Shown piece after piece: positions 44,313-54,821 of a stretch of 64,000 nucleotides of DNA. A program made the translations under genes and the position numbers. The stretch is taken from contig LLEY01000131.1 in NCBI GenBank assembly GCA_001414485.1, forward strand, positions 110,145 through 174,144, written 5' to 3'. The stretch's first letter is position 1; each line of letters begins with the position of its first letter. This DNA comes from Calycina herbarum. Taxonomy: Eukaryota; Ascomycota; Leotiomycetes; Helotiales; Pezizellaceae. Below the pieces are notes generated by a model. That model did not search any database. It saw only the letters and a list, made by a program, of their open reading frames with translations, and was not told the origin of the DNA.

Positions 44313-45593
44313 ATGGACGACCCAGCCTTCGAAATCGAAATCGATACGAACACTCAAGAAATCCTCCTCCATGCCTCAAACCACGATCTCGTCGCCCTAA
44401 AACCCTTTCTTCGCATTCCAGGTAACGCCTCAGTCCAAGACCAAGAGACTGGATTCACGCCATTGCATGCTGCAATTGCTGCCTGCGGACCTGCGAAATC
44501 GAATATAAATAGGGAAGAGGCTGCCGCTGGGGACAAGAAGAAGGGCGAGGTAGAGGAGGAGGAGGAGGTTGATATCGAAAAGGCAAAAGCTACGATTAAA
44601 GAATTGTTTTTGTCGGGCGCAATATGGAATGATCTGGATCTGAATAATGAGACGCCTGGGTGTCTGGCTTGGAGATTGGGCAGAAAGGATCTATACGAAC
44701 TATGTGTTGAGGCTGGGGTTCGGGCTGAGATGCTGCTGGGGTTGATGGGGAGGTACGAGGTTTTGGATTCTGGGTCTGAAGGGGAGGAGGAGGAAGAGCC
44801 GGTAGAGGAGAAGGATGTTGAGATGGAAAATGGAACAAATGGCCAATCCACCGAGGCCACCGAGGCGATCGAAGAACTTCCCAAAATCGACGTTAATTCC
44901 GAAGACTACCTCGCGTCCACCCTCAAATTCGAAGACGGAAAGCTCCTCGATTCCGACAACAATGGCGTAATGATGGCATGGGAAACCGAAATCATGAAAC
45001 GAACTGTCGCCTCTCTCCTCCCACTTACCTCCTCAATCGGCCAAAAGATCCTCAACGTCGGTTTCGGAATGGGAATCATCGACCGTATGTTCGCAGCGTC
45101 GAACCCTTCTGTCCACCATATAATCGAAGCCCACCCCTCCGTTCTCGAAAAAATAAAAGAACTAGGTCATGATTTTGGAGAAAGCTGGGAAAAGAAAGTA
45201 GGCGTGGATAACAAAATCCACGCTGGGAAATGGCAGACTATTCTCCCTCGACTTTTGGAACAGGGAATTGTTTATGATGTTATTTATTTCGACACTTTTG
45301 GTGAGGATTATGGACAACTGAAGAATTTCTTTACGGAATATGTGCCGGGCTTATTGGAAGAGGGTGGGAGGTTTGGATTCTTTAATGGGCTGGGGGCTGA
45401 TAGGAGGGTTTGTTATGCTGTTTATACTAGAGTTGTGGAGTGTGATTTGAGTGAAGCCGGTTTGGAAGTTGAATGGGAAGATGTTGAGGTTGGGAAATTG
45501 GGAGAGGAAGGGGAGGGAGAGTGGGAGGGTGTGAGAAGGAGGTATTGGGTTCTAGAAGGGTATAGGTTGCCTACTTGTAGGTTTTTACAATAG
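44313..45593 (+). CDS. RMT2: RMT2 protein arginine N-methyltransferase
   Basis: Single exon, 426 aa. Residues 1-150 form the short ankyrin-like N-terminal domain (ETGFTPLHAAIAAC, TIKELFLSGAIWNDLDLNNE). A Glu-rich linker precedes the methyltransferase domain, with the SAM loop ILNVGFGMGIIDRMF and the family-specific VMMAWETEIMKRTV, HAGKWQTILPRL, YDVIYFDTFGEDYGQL and RFGFFNGLGAD. These identify Rmt2, a fungal enzyme known in yeast to delta-N-methylate an arginine of ribosomal protein L12. It acts in cytosol or nucleus. Intact; length matches the family. Confidence 0.95.
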   Translation: MDDPAFEIEIDTNTQEILLHASNHDLVALKPFLRIPGNASVQDQETGFTPLHAAIAACGPAKSNINREEAAAGDKKKGEVEEEEEVDIEKAKATIKELFLSGAIWNDLDLNNETPGCLAWRLGRKDLYELCVEAGVRAEMLLGLMGRYEVLDSGSEGEEEEEPVEEKDVEMENGTNGQSTEATEAIEELPKIDVNSEDYLASTLKFEDGKLLDSDNNGVMMAWETEIMKRTVASLLPLTSSIGQKILNVGFGMGIIDRMFAASNPSVHHIIEAHPSVLEKIKELGHDFGESWEKKVGVDNKIHAGKWQTILPRLLEQGIVYDVIYFDTFGEDYGQLKNFFTEYVPGLLEEGGRFGFFNGLGADRRVCYAVYTRVVECDLSEAGLEVEWEDVEVGKLGEEGEGEWEGVRRRYWVLEGYRLPTCRFLQ

Positions 45594-45729
45594 GTGGGCG
45601 GTTGGGAGGGGGAAATGATACCCGTGCCAAAATGCACATAAAAATAAGAAGTCCAGTTGCGACCATATTTCTCGATGTTGAGCCGAGTAATAGTCTAGTT
45701 GGTACTTTGCAAAAACTCTGATTATTACA

Positions 45730-47031
45730 TTAATCCATTACGATAATATTATGATCCGAAGCTACCGCGGTGTAAGGACAAGCTCTCCTGTAAAGCTCAA
45801 CTGCAAGCTCCTGATCAGCTTTCTTGGGTAACTGAGCATCAGATGAAATATCAAGCTCAAAATCATTCTTCAGACTCCCAGGTAGAAACCCAACATCAAT
45901 ACTAATTTTAGAACCCATGGCTCTCTCGATTCTCTCCAAGCATCGAAATTTCAAATCGAATGGTGTCTGAACAGTGCCCAAATTCCGCCAACAGTTTACT
46001 ACCAAAGCAAACCTCCCGTCTTCAAGGGTCACAGTATTAATTTGAAACTCCGTGAAGCACCCTTGGCACTTTTTCAACCCCGCGCATTGCTCGCAAGGCT
46101 TATTGGGATGCTTGAGACGACAATAGAGGAATTGGGGGAAGCTGAGGTATTCGCCCCATGTTATATGACTGCATATATCCCAGGATTGGCATCTGACTCC
46201 GAGAAAAAGAGCGTCTCGTTCCCCACCCGGAGGTAGTGTTATCAGATGTTGAGTGCGGGTCCGAAATTCGCCATTGATTATTCGAGTCGTGTGTTGACGC
46301 GTAACTGTCGATTCGGGTAATTGTAGCACGTCGGCTTTTGAAAACTTCTTAAGTTCTGTTGAGATGCCTAGACCGAGACGATGACATTTCATAAGCAAGT
46401 ATCGACGCAAATAATTGTTATTCATCCTGCGGAAAGTTGGGCAGTCTAGACGCGATAAGTCTCTGGTGCATCCTTGATAATTGGGGTTAGTCTTGAGGGG
46501 ATCGTGTATCATTCTACAGAAATAACAGTAGATCATAGAAAATAGGTCCCTTTCGAGGAGAAGCAGGAACACTTGGCGTTCTTCTTGGAGAGGTAGTAGG
46601 TTTTCGTTAAAGGAGAACCTATAACCTGGTTCTGGCTTCCCGAGCAAGAGTTTTGAGAAGTGGTTTGTGCCTAGTTTTTCGAGAATGGCTTTGCAGGTTA
46701 TGGCTAGGAGTGCTGAGGAGGAGTCGGGTAGGAATGTTGTGATGTTGAGCAGAAGTTCGGCTGGAAAGCTCGCGAGGGGGTTTGTTTGATGTTGTAAAGT
46801 TCTGTCAATTAATAATGGACATGAAGATAGAGAAGAAGGCGGAAAGGAATTTGGAGTCGAGTTTGGAGGTGCTGTGGAAGTTCCAGAATCTGAAGGCGAA
46901 TTTAGGTCCGAAAAAGGATCCCAAGGCGGATGTGGAGGTGTAGATGATGATGAAACCAGGGGTGGAGATAAAGGTGGAGGTAGAGTGGAATGTCGAGGTT
47001 TTCGCCTGAAAATTCGTCTTAAGAACTTCAT
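45730..47031 (-). CDS. F-box-like protein
   Basis: Single exon, 433 aa. The ATG at 47031 is the first in frame. After a basic N-terminus (MKFLRRIFRRKPRH) and a Pro/Ser-rich stretch, residues near 80-115 read LASFPAELLLNITTFLPDSS followed by ALLAITCKAI, a typical F-box. This would bind Skp1 in an SCF ubiquitin ligase (known function of the domain). The rest has several CxxC-like pairs (CYFCRM, CEQCAGLKKCQGC) and no named domain; such F-box proteins are numerous and lineage-specific in Leotiomycetes-like fungi. Target unknown. Confidence 0.75.
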   Translation of the reverse strand: MKFLRRIFRRKPRHSTLPPPLSPPLVSSSSTPPHPPWDPFSDLNSPSDSGTSTAPPNSTPNSFPPSSLSSCPLLIDRTLQHQTNPLASFPAELLLNITTFLPDSSSALLAITCKAILEKLGTNHFSKLLLGKPEPGYRFSFNENLLPLQEERQVFLLLLERDLFSMIYCYFCRMIHDPLKTNPNYQGCTRDLSRLDCPTFRRMNNNYLRRYLLMKCHRLGLGISTELKKFSKADVLQLPESTVTRQHTTRIINGEFRTRTQHLITLPPGGERDALFLGVRCQSWDICSHITWGEYLSFPQFLYCRLKHPNKPCEQCAGLKKCQGCFTEFQINTVTLEDGRFALVVNCWRNLGTVQTPFDLKFRCLERIERAMGSKISIDVGFLPGSLKNDFELDISSDAQLPKKADQELAVELYRRACPYTAVASDHNIIVMD

Positions 47032-47409
47032 CGTGAATATGCAGTGATTGTTCAAGTTACAGAGCGTTATATTTGTGGGATATTGCTGTAGACTGAGTAG
47101 GTAAGTAATAAAGCCAATATGGTCTAAATCACTCCATTTGCACCAGATTGAATTAAATTGACGATTGCTAAGTTGATTATGACCCCTTAGTCTCCCTTAA
47201 GCGAGATTTAACGTTAAGCTATTTGATTGCCGACAGAAACGTGGGAAATGGCGATGACATGATGACTAAATAGGGATGTAGCGCACTCAGCAGATGACTA
47301 GTTTTATGAGAATGAAATCCGGGTTTTTAACAAAGTATTCCACGCAATATGAAGTAAGTGCGCGGAAAGGAAATGATAAAACATTTAAGCGACACTCAAT
47401 AAATAACAA
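47032..47409. other. intergenic
   Basis: Upstream DNA of the F-box gene and 3' flank of the Clr5-ankyrin relic. Nothing else seen. Confidence 0.35.
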
Positions 47410-50400
47410 TCAAATATCCTTCAAACATTCTCGAATAATGTCAGCAATTACAAAATGACCCTTCTCTTCTGCAAATTCAATCGCATTCTCTTGTGGTTCT
47501 GCCCCAGCGTTCAACAAAAGCTGAACCATATCCAATCGACCCCATTCAGCTGCACCCTCTAAAGCTGTTCTACCATGGATTTCAGCTCCCGGTGCATTTG
47601 GATCTGCACCTATCTCAAGGAGAATGAGTGCTATTCGTGTATAGCTCGCAATTGCAGCCCCCTGAAGAGCAGTGATGCCATACTGCGATGATGGCTGAGC
47701 ATTAACCTCGGCTCCCCTTTCCAGCAAAAGCTCGATGGAGGAAAATCGAAAGGGCTTTTTTCGCAGTCGCGAGCTCTCTTTTCGCAAGATACCTCGGGAT
47801 ATTATCTAGTATGCACACAGGATGAATACCTTCGTTCACTAGAAGCCTGGCTCTCGTTAGGTCGCCTCTTCTCACTGCCAGTCGTAACGCAAGTACCCCA
47901 CCACTTCTTACTTGTGGTAATCGCTCTATTGCACCCTGTTTCTTGAGGTATTCTACTATCTCAACATTGCCACGATTATAAGCGACTTCAAGGGCGCAGG
48001 AACCATATTCGCTAAAAGCAATCGAGTTCACCTCCGCTTGGTTCTCGGTAAGGATCCTCACCACTTCTAGATCACCCTCTTCCACCGCTGCTAAGAGTGC
48101 CGTTTGTGGAAGTGCTCGAATCTTCAATGTTTTCGCTTGGCGGTCGTAAAGCGAATTAGAAACGGCCTCAAGGTTACTTTTGGCATTGATATCTGCTCCT
48201 GCAGACACCAATAACTTCACGACTTCGGGATTTCTAGTTTCAGCTGCATCGCGCAGAGCCCACCGAAATTTTCCTTGTCTTAGTCCTTCAATTGCTTCCT
48301 GGCTAGAAAGCACAACAGCCATGACCTCAGTGCAGCCCATAGCAGCAGCTAGTTGTAATTCTGTTTTGGGAGTGCGGCCATGGGTTCTCCTGCTGACTGG
48401 AAGATTGCCTTAGTCCTGTGGAACATTGATAAAGATTGCCCCGGCTTTGAGTAAACATTCCACAATTTCCGGGTTGCCTGTTCCTATTGCACGGAACATA
48501 ATACTGCATCCGAAGGTTGTACGGTTGACGTCTGCCTTGTGCTGAACCAAAAGGCGCACAAGGTCAGAGTTCCCCGCCCAGAGAGCTGCCTCAAGTGGGA
48601 ACAGCCCTTCACCTTCCGAAACATTCACGTTTGCACCTGCTTCCAACAGGATTTTGGTAATCTCGACTGTACTTGCTGCAAGGAGGCTATTTTGAAGTGG
48701 AAGGGGATTGTTTTGGTGTGTATGAATGAGCCTCCTGACCATCTTGGTATGATTCAAACTCATCGCCGCATGTAAAAGTCGCTCAACATGGTTAAAATAT
48801 AGTCCTTGTTGAGTATCCGCATCTGAAAACCAGGGCGTCAGTGTCAGCTCAATGGTTCAAGGCACATTGGACCTAAATCCTCCGAGAACGTTTAACAGAA
48901 TTAGGAATCCAGGTTTCTCATTCATCGAACGGTTCTCGGAGGATTTTTTCAATTGTCCTAGAATGTTTCATAGTGCACTAAGAAGAAAGCCTGCTTTTCT
49001 TACCTAACAAATCTCTCCCGGCTTCGTGATCACTTATTTCAATTGCGGTATCGACCATGTCCACCAAGAACGAACGCACAGTGGGCAAAGGAATTGACAT
49101 CATCCTTCCCAAGGCTGGTTTTCCTTGGCGAAGAAGCCATTCCAAGATAGATGTTCTCGCATGTAACAGGAGTAAGTCGTTCGATACAAAATAAACAACC
49201 AGGTTGAGGAACTCCAAGAAGCAGTCTTGTCCGACGGCCCAAAAAGCCTTTCGAATTGGTGGTTGAGCTCTCCTGTCTCTTGTTCAAGAATCAGTGGGCT
49301 AAGCCGAGCAAGTAAACTTCGCTGGAGATCCATTTTAGTCGAAGGATTTGGAAAGATTTGCAGCTGGCTAGTAAAGAATTGCCAAATCAATCTATCTGGA
49401 GGTAGGCTTATAAAGCCTGTCGGTTGCTGTGAGTAATCCAGGTTCCATACGGAACCAGGGAAGTTGAGGTCATCGTCTTCAAAGTACAGAATCTGGCTTT
49501 TTGGGGCTGAAGCTTGTCGGCCTGGAGTCGAACTGTCCAGAAATACACCGAGAGCACCAGAAGATTCTAAGAAATTAGTCACGCCGAGAGCAAGTGTGCA
49601 TATGGATCACGAACCAATCGATCTCATTAAATTCACGTAGCAAAAGTATGGGAGATTATGCGTTGGAACTTGTCGGCAAACCACTCGTTGTTTAATCCTA
49701 TCTTCCGGAATATGTTTAAGTTCATGGAAAGATGGAGGCTTCCCGCGTAGTGCTGAGTTGTCATTATTTGAAGACTGTAAGATGAATTGACGTGAGGGTG
49801 CTGGGGATGAAGCAACAGAGATCTCCCCTATTGTGGTGTCGCTACCGAGATACCTTCAGGGGTTGGTGGGTCAAAAACTGCCAATTAATTCGTCAGTAAA
49901 CTTAATTTTGGCCTACTGCAATCAGACTTACTTGTAGAATTCCGAAGACTCTCTAATTCACTTAATGTGTACCGATTTTGTCTTTTCTTGATAGTGGCTG
50001 TTGAAATTTCACACCCATTCAGTTTGAAAATACTCTCTTTGCCAAGTTCTTCGCGTTTTCGTTTTTTCACTAGAATATAATTCCATTCTCCATCCTGGGC
50101 TTTAACATTTTTTCTCAACCCCCACTCGGCGAACTTGCGCTCATATTGGGCTTTGCTGTCGGGTGTTAGTTTTATTTAGTCGCCATGAAAGCAATTTACT
50201 ACTTCCGCCAAACTGGAACTGAAAAGGAAAAGACGCTGAGGCAAGAAACAAAACGGCGAGGAAATGACTTTCGCTGTTCCAGATTGAAAGTACAGTTGAA
50301 GAGATAATCAAAACTAATTGTCATGAACATTTAGGACGACCAGATATTATACCAAACTAAACTTATAAAAATATCTAACACAATATTTCCAGTTTTTGAG

Positions 50401-50571
50401 TGAATGCTAGAGAGAGCTTTTCAAGAAGTATGTGAGACGGAATTTATCATACCTAGCGATATATCCATACTCTGTTTCCATGTGAGCCATCAGCCTCACT
50501 CTCGTCGTCTGATAGTACAACCTCCGGATTTCCTCTTCGTGAGTCTTCCAATCTTCTTCGGATGGTGCTAT
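47410..50571 (-). pseudogene. Clr5-domain ankyrin-repeat protein, disrupted
   Basis: Exon 1 (50571-50453) encodes APSEEDWKTHEEEIRRLYYQ and, after a 297-bp intron, SKAQYERKFAEWGLRKN: a complete Clr5 domain. Where its Met is expected, the codon is ATA (50571-50569). Linker exons follow, including KPPSFHELKHIPEDRI and ESSGALGVFLDSS. Ankyrin repeats run from about 48763 (LLAASTVEITKILLEAGANV, GLFPLEAALWAGNSDLVRLL) to 47410. Lesions: in-frame TAA at 48412-48410 with repeats continuing after it; a frame change at an A6 run (47756-47761) before SIELLLERGAEVNAQ; and a further frame mismatch near 49270-49330, unless a very short intron is present. Such proteins are thought to act in fungal regulation or self-recognition, but no role is known here. 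Confidence 0.75.
48823..49003 (-). other. 181-bp intron with a strong hairpin
   Basis: GTAAGA donor at 49003 and TTTTCAG acceptor at 48823 join AGRDLL to DADTQQG. Within it, AAATCCTCCGAGAACGTT (48875-48892) and AACGGTTCTCGGAGGATTT (48928-48946) are reverse complements apart from one extra base, with a 35-nt loop. Confidence 0.65.
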
Positions 50572-51142
50572 ATTGAAGTGGACTGTTTGCGATGAGTACT
50601 GTGTGAGGGAGATTTAATTGACACAATGGCGGAGATGGTGAAAGGTGGAGGTTTATCTTGACCCAGCCTCGAAAAAGTGAGGCTCCAGTGCACCAAAATC
50701 TTCCTGCTTCCTATTGGCTCTTTCCCAAATCCTTTGGCTGAATCGCCCGATTTGATTGGGCTCGAATTGTGGTGGTTACACAAAGAAGTGATTGGTCCAT
50801 TTCAAAATCTCTCAGGGGTGTATAAGGCTACGATTTATCTCGTCTGCCTCGTCTCTCGTCCACCATAGACAGAAGCCATGAGAGCACCCCCCTAAAAAAC
50901 AAGAATTGAGCAAAAAAGCTCGAAAATAAAACCTAAAAAAGAGAAAATTCCGAAACAAGTAACCTGAATGCTCGACGTTGTCGGATGCGACATGGTAGAA
51001 ATGACAGACAAACTGAATGCTCGGCCATACCAGGTGGATGTTTCAGATAACCCTATGAATTACCTACTCCATATCTCGAGACTAGGACAAGAAAAGCAAA
51101 GAAAAGAGAATATCAACCTTAGAATTCAAACAATAAAGGACC
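50572..51142. other. intergenic
   Basis: Upstream of the Clr5-ankyrin relic. I looked here for an alternative first exon with ATG and found none convincing; a TAA closes the frame 45 bp upstream of the ATA. Confidence 0.4.
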
Positions 51143-52018
51143 CTATTTCCTAGCAACAGCAACACAAGCGCGCATCTTCAACACCGTCTCCCCCTTCTCA
51201 TTCTTCGTAATCCCCTCCCCAGCCTCGAGCTGCTCAACAATATCCCTAATAACCTCATCCCACTTCCCCTCATCGTTAGGATACCACCCAGTACTCAAAC
51301 CACCAAGATATCTCCACGCCAAAACCGCCCAACTTCTCACATCCCTAATCTTCAAAAAACATTCCTTCTCCTCCATCCTAACATCCCCGAAACCCCCTTT
51401 CTTCAAACTCTCTTTAAGATCCTTAGCCCCGTATCCTTCCAAAGGCAAAAGCGCAGGCATCGGACCCTCCCACCCCCTCGTAAGAAAATGAGCATGCTGC
51501 AGCGCCTCAACATGAGGCATAAACGTCCAAATACTAACCACAGCTACGCCTCCAGGTTGGAGGGTGCGGTAGACTTCTCTGGCTGCTTTTTCGTGATCAC
51601 CTAAACAGTGGAATGCGAAGGAGGTGAAGGAGTGCGTGAATTTGTCATTTTCGAAACCAAGTTCCTGAGCCGACATAACTGCTGTGTCAAACTTGACGAT
51701 ATCCTTCCATTTCTTCTGTTCGGCTTGGGAGGCACAAGCGGAGACGAAATTGGGGTTGATGTCTGTTGCGTGGATAGTTGTGTTGGTTGGTCTCGTTGTT
51801 TGTGATTGTGGTTGGGTAGCCAGTTGATTGATGATAGTCTCCGAGACAGCACCAGAACCACAAGCGTTATCGTGGATTATATTTTGAGATTCGGATGTGA
51901 GGGGAGGGATGAGGGTAAGACTGTATTTTATTGCTGTTTCGCTGACGTCTCCTTGGAGTTCTGCTAGGTCGGAGGCTTGATATTTTCCTACTTGGGGTGG
52001 TGGTAGTGCGGTGGCCAT
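51143..52018 (-). CDS. class I SAM-dependent methyltransferase
   Basis: Single exon, 291 aa. Motif I is IIHDNACGSGAVSETI (about 47-62), motif II IHATDINPNFVSAC, then FTHSFTSFAFHCLGDHEKAA and LQPGGVAVVSIWTF (motif IV/V). This is the Methyltransf_11/25 pattern of small-molecule methyltransferases. No signal peptide or membrane segment, so cytosolic. C-terminal WRYLGGLSTGWYPNDEGKW is shared with many fungal hypothetical methyltransferases. Substrate unknown; neighbours do not suggest a biosynthetic cluster. Confidence 0.88.
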   Translation of the reverse strand: MATALPPPQVGKYQASDLAELQGDVSETAIKYSLTLIPPLTSESQNIIHDNACGSGAVSETIINQLATQPQSQTTRPTNTTIHATDINPNFVSACASQAEQKKWKDIVKFDTAVMSAQELGFENDKFTHSFTSFAFHCLGDHEKAAREVYRTLQPGGVAVVSIWTFMPHVEALQHAHFLTRGWEGPMPALLPLEGYGAKDLKESLKKGGFGDVRMEEKECFLKIRDVRSWAVLAWRYLGGLSTGWYPNDEGKWDEVIRDIVEQLEAGEGITKNEKGETVLKMRACVAVARK

Positions 52019-52824
52019 TGTTAAAGTAGAGGAGGATTGAGATTGGGATCAGATAGTGATGATATTGGTATATGAAGTTTGAAGTTTGAAGGCTACTTCG
52101 TCCGGGGAAGCCGAGGAACTTTTATTTGGCTTCTTACTGCTTCTGCTTACGGCCCAACATGGAGCCAACGGAGAGTACGTTGTTCCCATCGCTTATGATC
52201 AATATCGCGCAAATCAACGGACTACTCGGTATTGAGAATTTGTTTTCATTTAGCACCAACGGTTCTATCATCCAAAACCAACTCTAACCCAAGGACTTCC
52301 TAGGGGTGTCGTGCCGGTCCAGCTCGTCACTGCAGGGCCCCCAGCCCCTACATTCTCGACGGCGCTTGAGGGCGGAGATTCTAAAGCTCCAATGTTGAAA
52401 GAGGGGCTTCTTCCGTCGTGAAAGCAGGCAGGGAAGATGGGGTTTTCTTACAACCATGTTTCATGCAGGTTCATCGTGTCGAAGTTGACGTGTTGAGAAA
52501 AGGGGAGTAACCACTTACAGCTTCAGGCTTGAGGGGCTTGAACACCAACCGGGCCAGACGAGGAAAAATCCAAGCACAAACATTACGAAAACCACACAAC
52601 AGATGATAAAAACAAGAGCATAACACAACCAAATGAAGCCCAGCCGTCGCATACTTGACCTATAGACCCTACAAAATCGAAAACACAACTTGCACATAAA
52701 AACCCCACTAGGGTCAATCACAGAGAGAAAAAATCCAACTTTTGATATTCTACATTCCTAGATACTGCCTGTGTTATACATGTACAACCAAAAAAGAAAA
52801 AGGGCCAAAACCTAAATACCCATA
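52019..52824. other. intergenic
   Basis: Upstream of the methyltransferase and 3' flank of OST1. Short frames here are not supported. Confidence 0.4.
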
Positions 52825-54400
52825 CTATGATCTTTTCTTCCCTTTGATAGAAACATCCAAAGATCCAATTCCCCAAGCTGCAGCAAACAAGCTCAATGTG
52901 CTCAAGAAAATGACGATAGGTTTCCGGAAACCGGCGAGGAAAGGATAATCATATGTGATAATCAATTCGCGATCCCGTAAATCGTCTACGATGTTGATTG
53001 CGGTGAGAGTGAGTGAGGTACGACCGATTGTATCCATGAATGTTCGGTGGAGTTGGGTAGATGTGCTGACGAGAGGGACGGTGGTGTGGTATTGGACGTT
53101 TCTACAGAATTATTAGCCAATGTCAGTAATTGGCAGAAAGGAAGAAACTTACTCTGCTCCTTCTGGGAGGATAACTCGCAACTCAATGTGCTCATACTCC
53201 ATTCCCTCCTTTTGTTTTGGACCCTCGAGGAATGGCACGTTGAGAACATAACCACTTCCACTCTTCAAGACGCGCAAATACTTTTTCAAATCCGCGCTCC
53301 ATCCAACACGGAAAGGATAATCCCATCCTCCAAAAACGGGGTATCTAGGCTTACAATCGAGGTTGGCCTCTCTCTTGTTGCTTCTGAATCTCGAGGTGGA
53401 GACGTTTCCAATAACATCGGTAAAGTATGGATCCAAACTTCCAATCTTCAATGGGAAGTTCAATGACCTGATGGCAGAAGTGGCAGGGTTGTAGTATGCC
53501 TGGGAAGCCCATTCAACTCGGGAAAATGGCTTGGAAAGGTTCGCGGCTCTGTTCGTCAGGGTATATCGCTCCTCGAATGCGATGTTTCCACCCCAGTGGC
53601 TAACTTCAACATCCCTCTCCAAAAGAGACACATGGATCAATGGATTCGTGAATTCGTATCGAACGCTGACTGGCTCAACAGCACCTGCTGGCAACTCTCC
53701 GTATGATCCATAAGTGTACTTGGTTCCCTGTTTCTGTGGCGATTCCCCAACAATTGTGTGTTCCGGAATGTTGGCAGTTGGGAATTTGACCTCCGTCTTC
53801 TGTTTCAATGTCACATACGCCGACTGGCAATATGCTGAAAATGTATAGACCAAGTATTGCTTGTCCTGTTGTGCAATGGCGGCTGGTAATGGGTGCAAGG
53901 CGGAGAGGTAGGAGAAGGAGATTCCCAAAGTTTGCTGTGCTTTTGGTGCCAGGGGTGTTGGCAGGCGTATGCGGTAGAATTGGGTGTCACTGGCGGATAA
54001 TTAGTTTGCCTGCGGTGTTATGGGGTGGGATGAGAGACACGTACCTCTCGCTGTCAAACTCCACGGCATCCACCTGGAAGAGGCCAGCTTCGGAATCTTT
54101 CCTGTCCTTCACCTCCAAACCTCCAATTGTTGCCATCTGCTGCGTTGTAAACGGGATGAAGTACTCATCCTGGGCCGTTTTTGCGACATTCTCGATCAAC
54201 ACATTGATTGACTCTCTTGGGTAACTCTTCTCAAGGTTTATGATGTGTACCAGATTGGCATTTTTGAAGTTTTGCGCTGGCTTGAACGTCGAAGGGAGAA
54301 TGATTTTCGAGGTAAGTGGTTTCGTCAAGTTGCTATCGTCCGAGCAGAAGGCTGAAGATGCCAGGGAAAGAACGGCGGTTGCAATCGCCAATGGCCACAT
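52825..54400 (-). CDS. OST1: OST1, ribophorin I subunit of oligosaccharyltransferase
   Basis: Three exons (54400-54045, 53989-53153, 53101-52825) with 55- and 51-bp introns encode 489 aa. Residues 1-19 form a signal peptide. The lumenal domain has the ribophorin I signature: YFIPFTTQQMATIGGLEVKD, DTQFYRIRLPTPLAPKAQQT, EVSHWGGNIAFEERYTLTNR, KPRYPVFGGWDYPFRVGW. A single membrane segment (RKPIVIFLSTLSLFAAAWGI) and a short Lys-rich cytosolic tail (KGKKRS) end the protein. Known role: ER N-glycosylation as part of the OST complex. Intact; close to yeast Ost1 in length. Confidence 0.94.
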
Positions 54401-54821
54401 CTTGAAGGTTGCAAGAAGTACTCAAGGCAGACGTCCAGCCGAAGAAAATATCGGGCCTTGATTGAGAGTCCTAGGCCGGTGGACGTGGTGTTGTTGGGAT
54501 TGTACAAGTACAAGAAATATCTAGATCAAGTGGAAGCTCCAAAGCTTACGTCTGCACCAGCTGCTTCCAGGTGTCCTCTCAAACCGAGATATCAGCCACT
54601 TTGTGGCGCTGGGACAGGGGTTGGCTGACTAACCTCACCCCACGGTTTCCGAGCCGCTATCAGATCAACTTTTTTCCCTCAAGTCACCCACCTCCCACCA
54701 GAAAACTTCTCCCCTTCCTCTCTTCTACTCAAATTTGCTATTCTTCAAATTCTACAAGAGGCTTTTCCCAGCTCTCTTCTAAATACACCCAAAACTCCTC
54801 AATTCATAAAAAAGCGTCATC
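54401..54821. promoter_or_regulatory. bidirectional region between OST1 and hexokinase
   Basis: 421 bp between divergent starts; CT-rich leader (CCCCTTCCTCTCTTCTACTC) before the hexokinase ATG. Confidence 0.4.
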
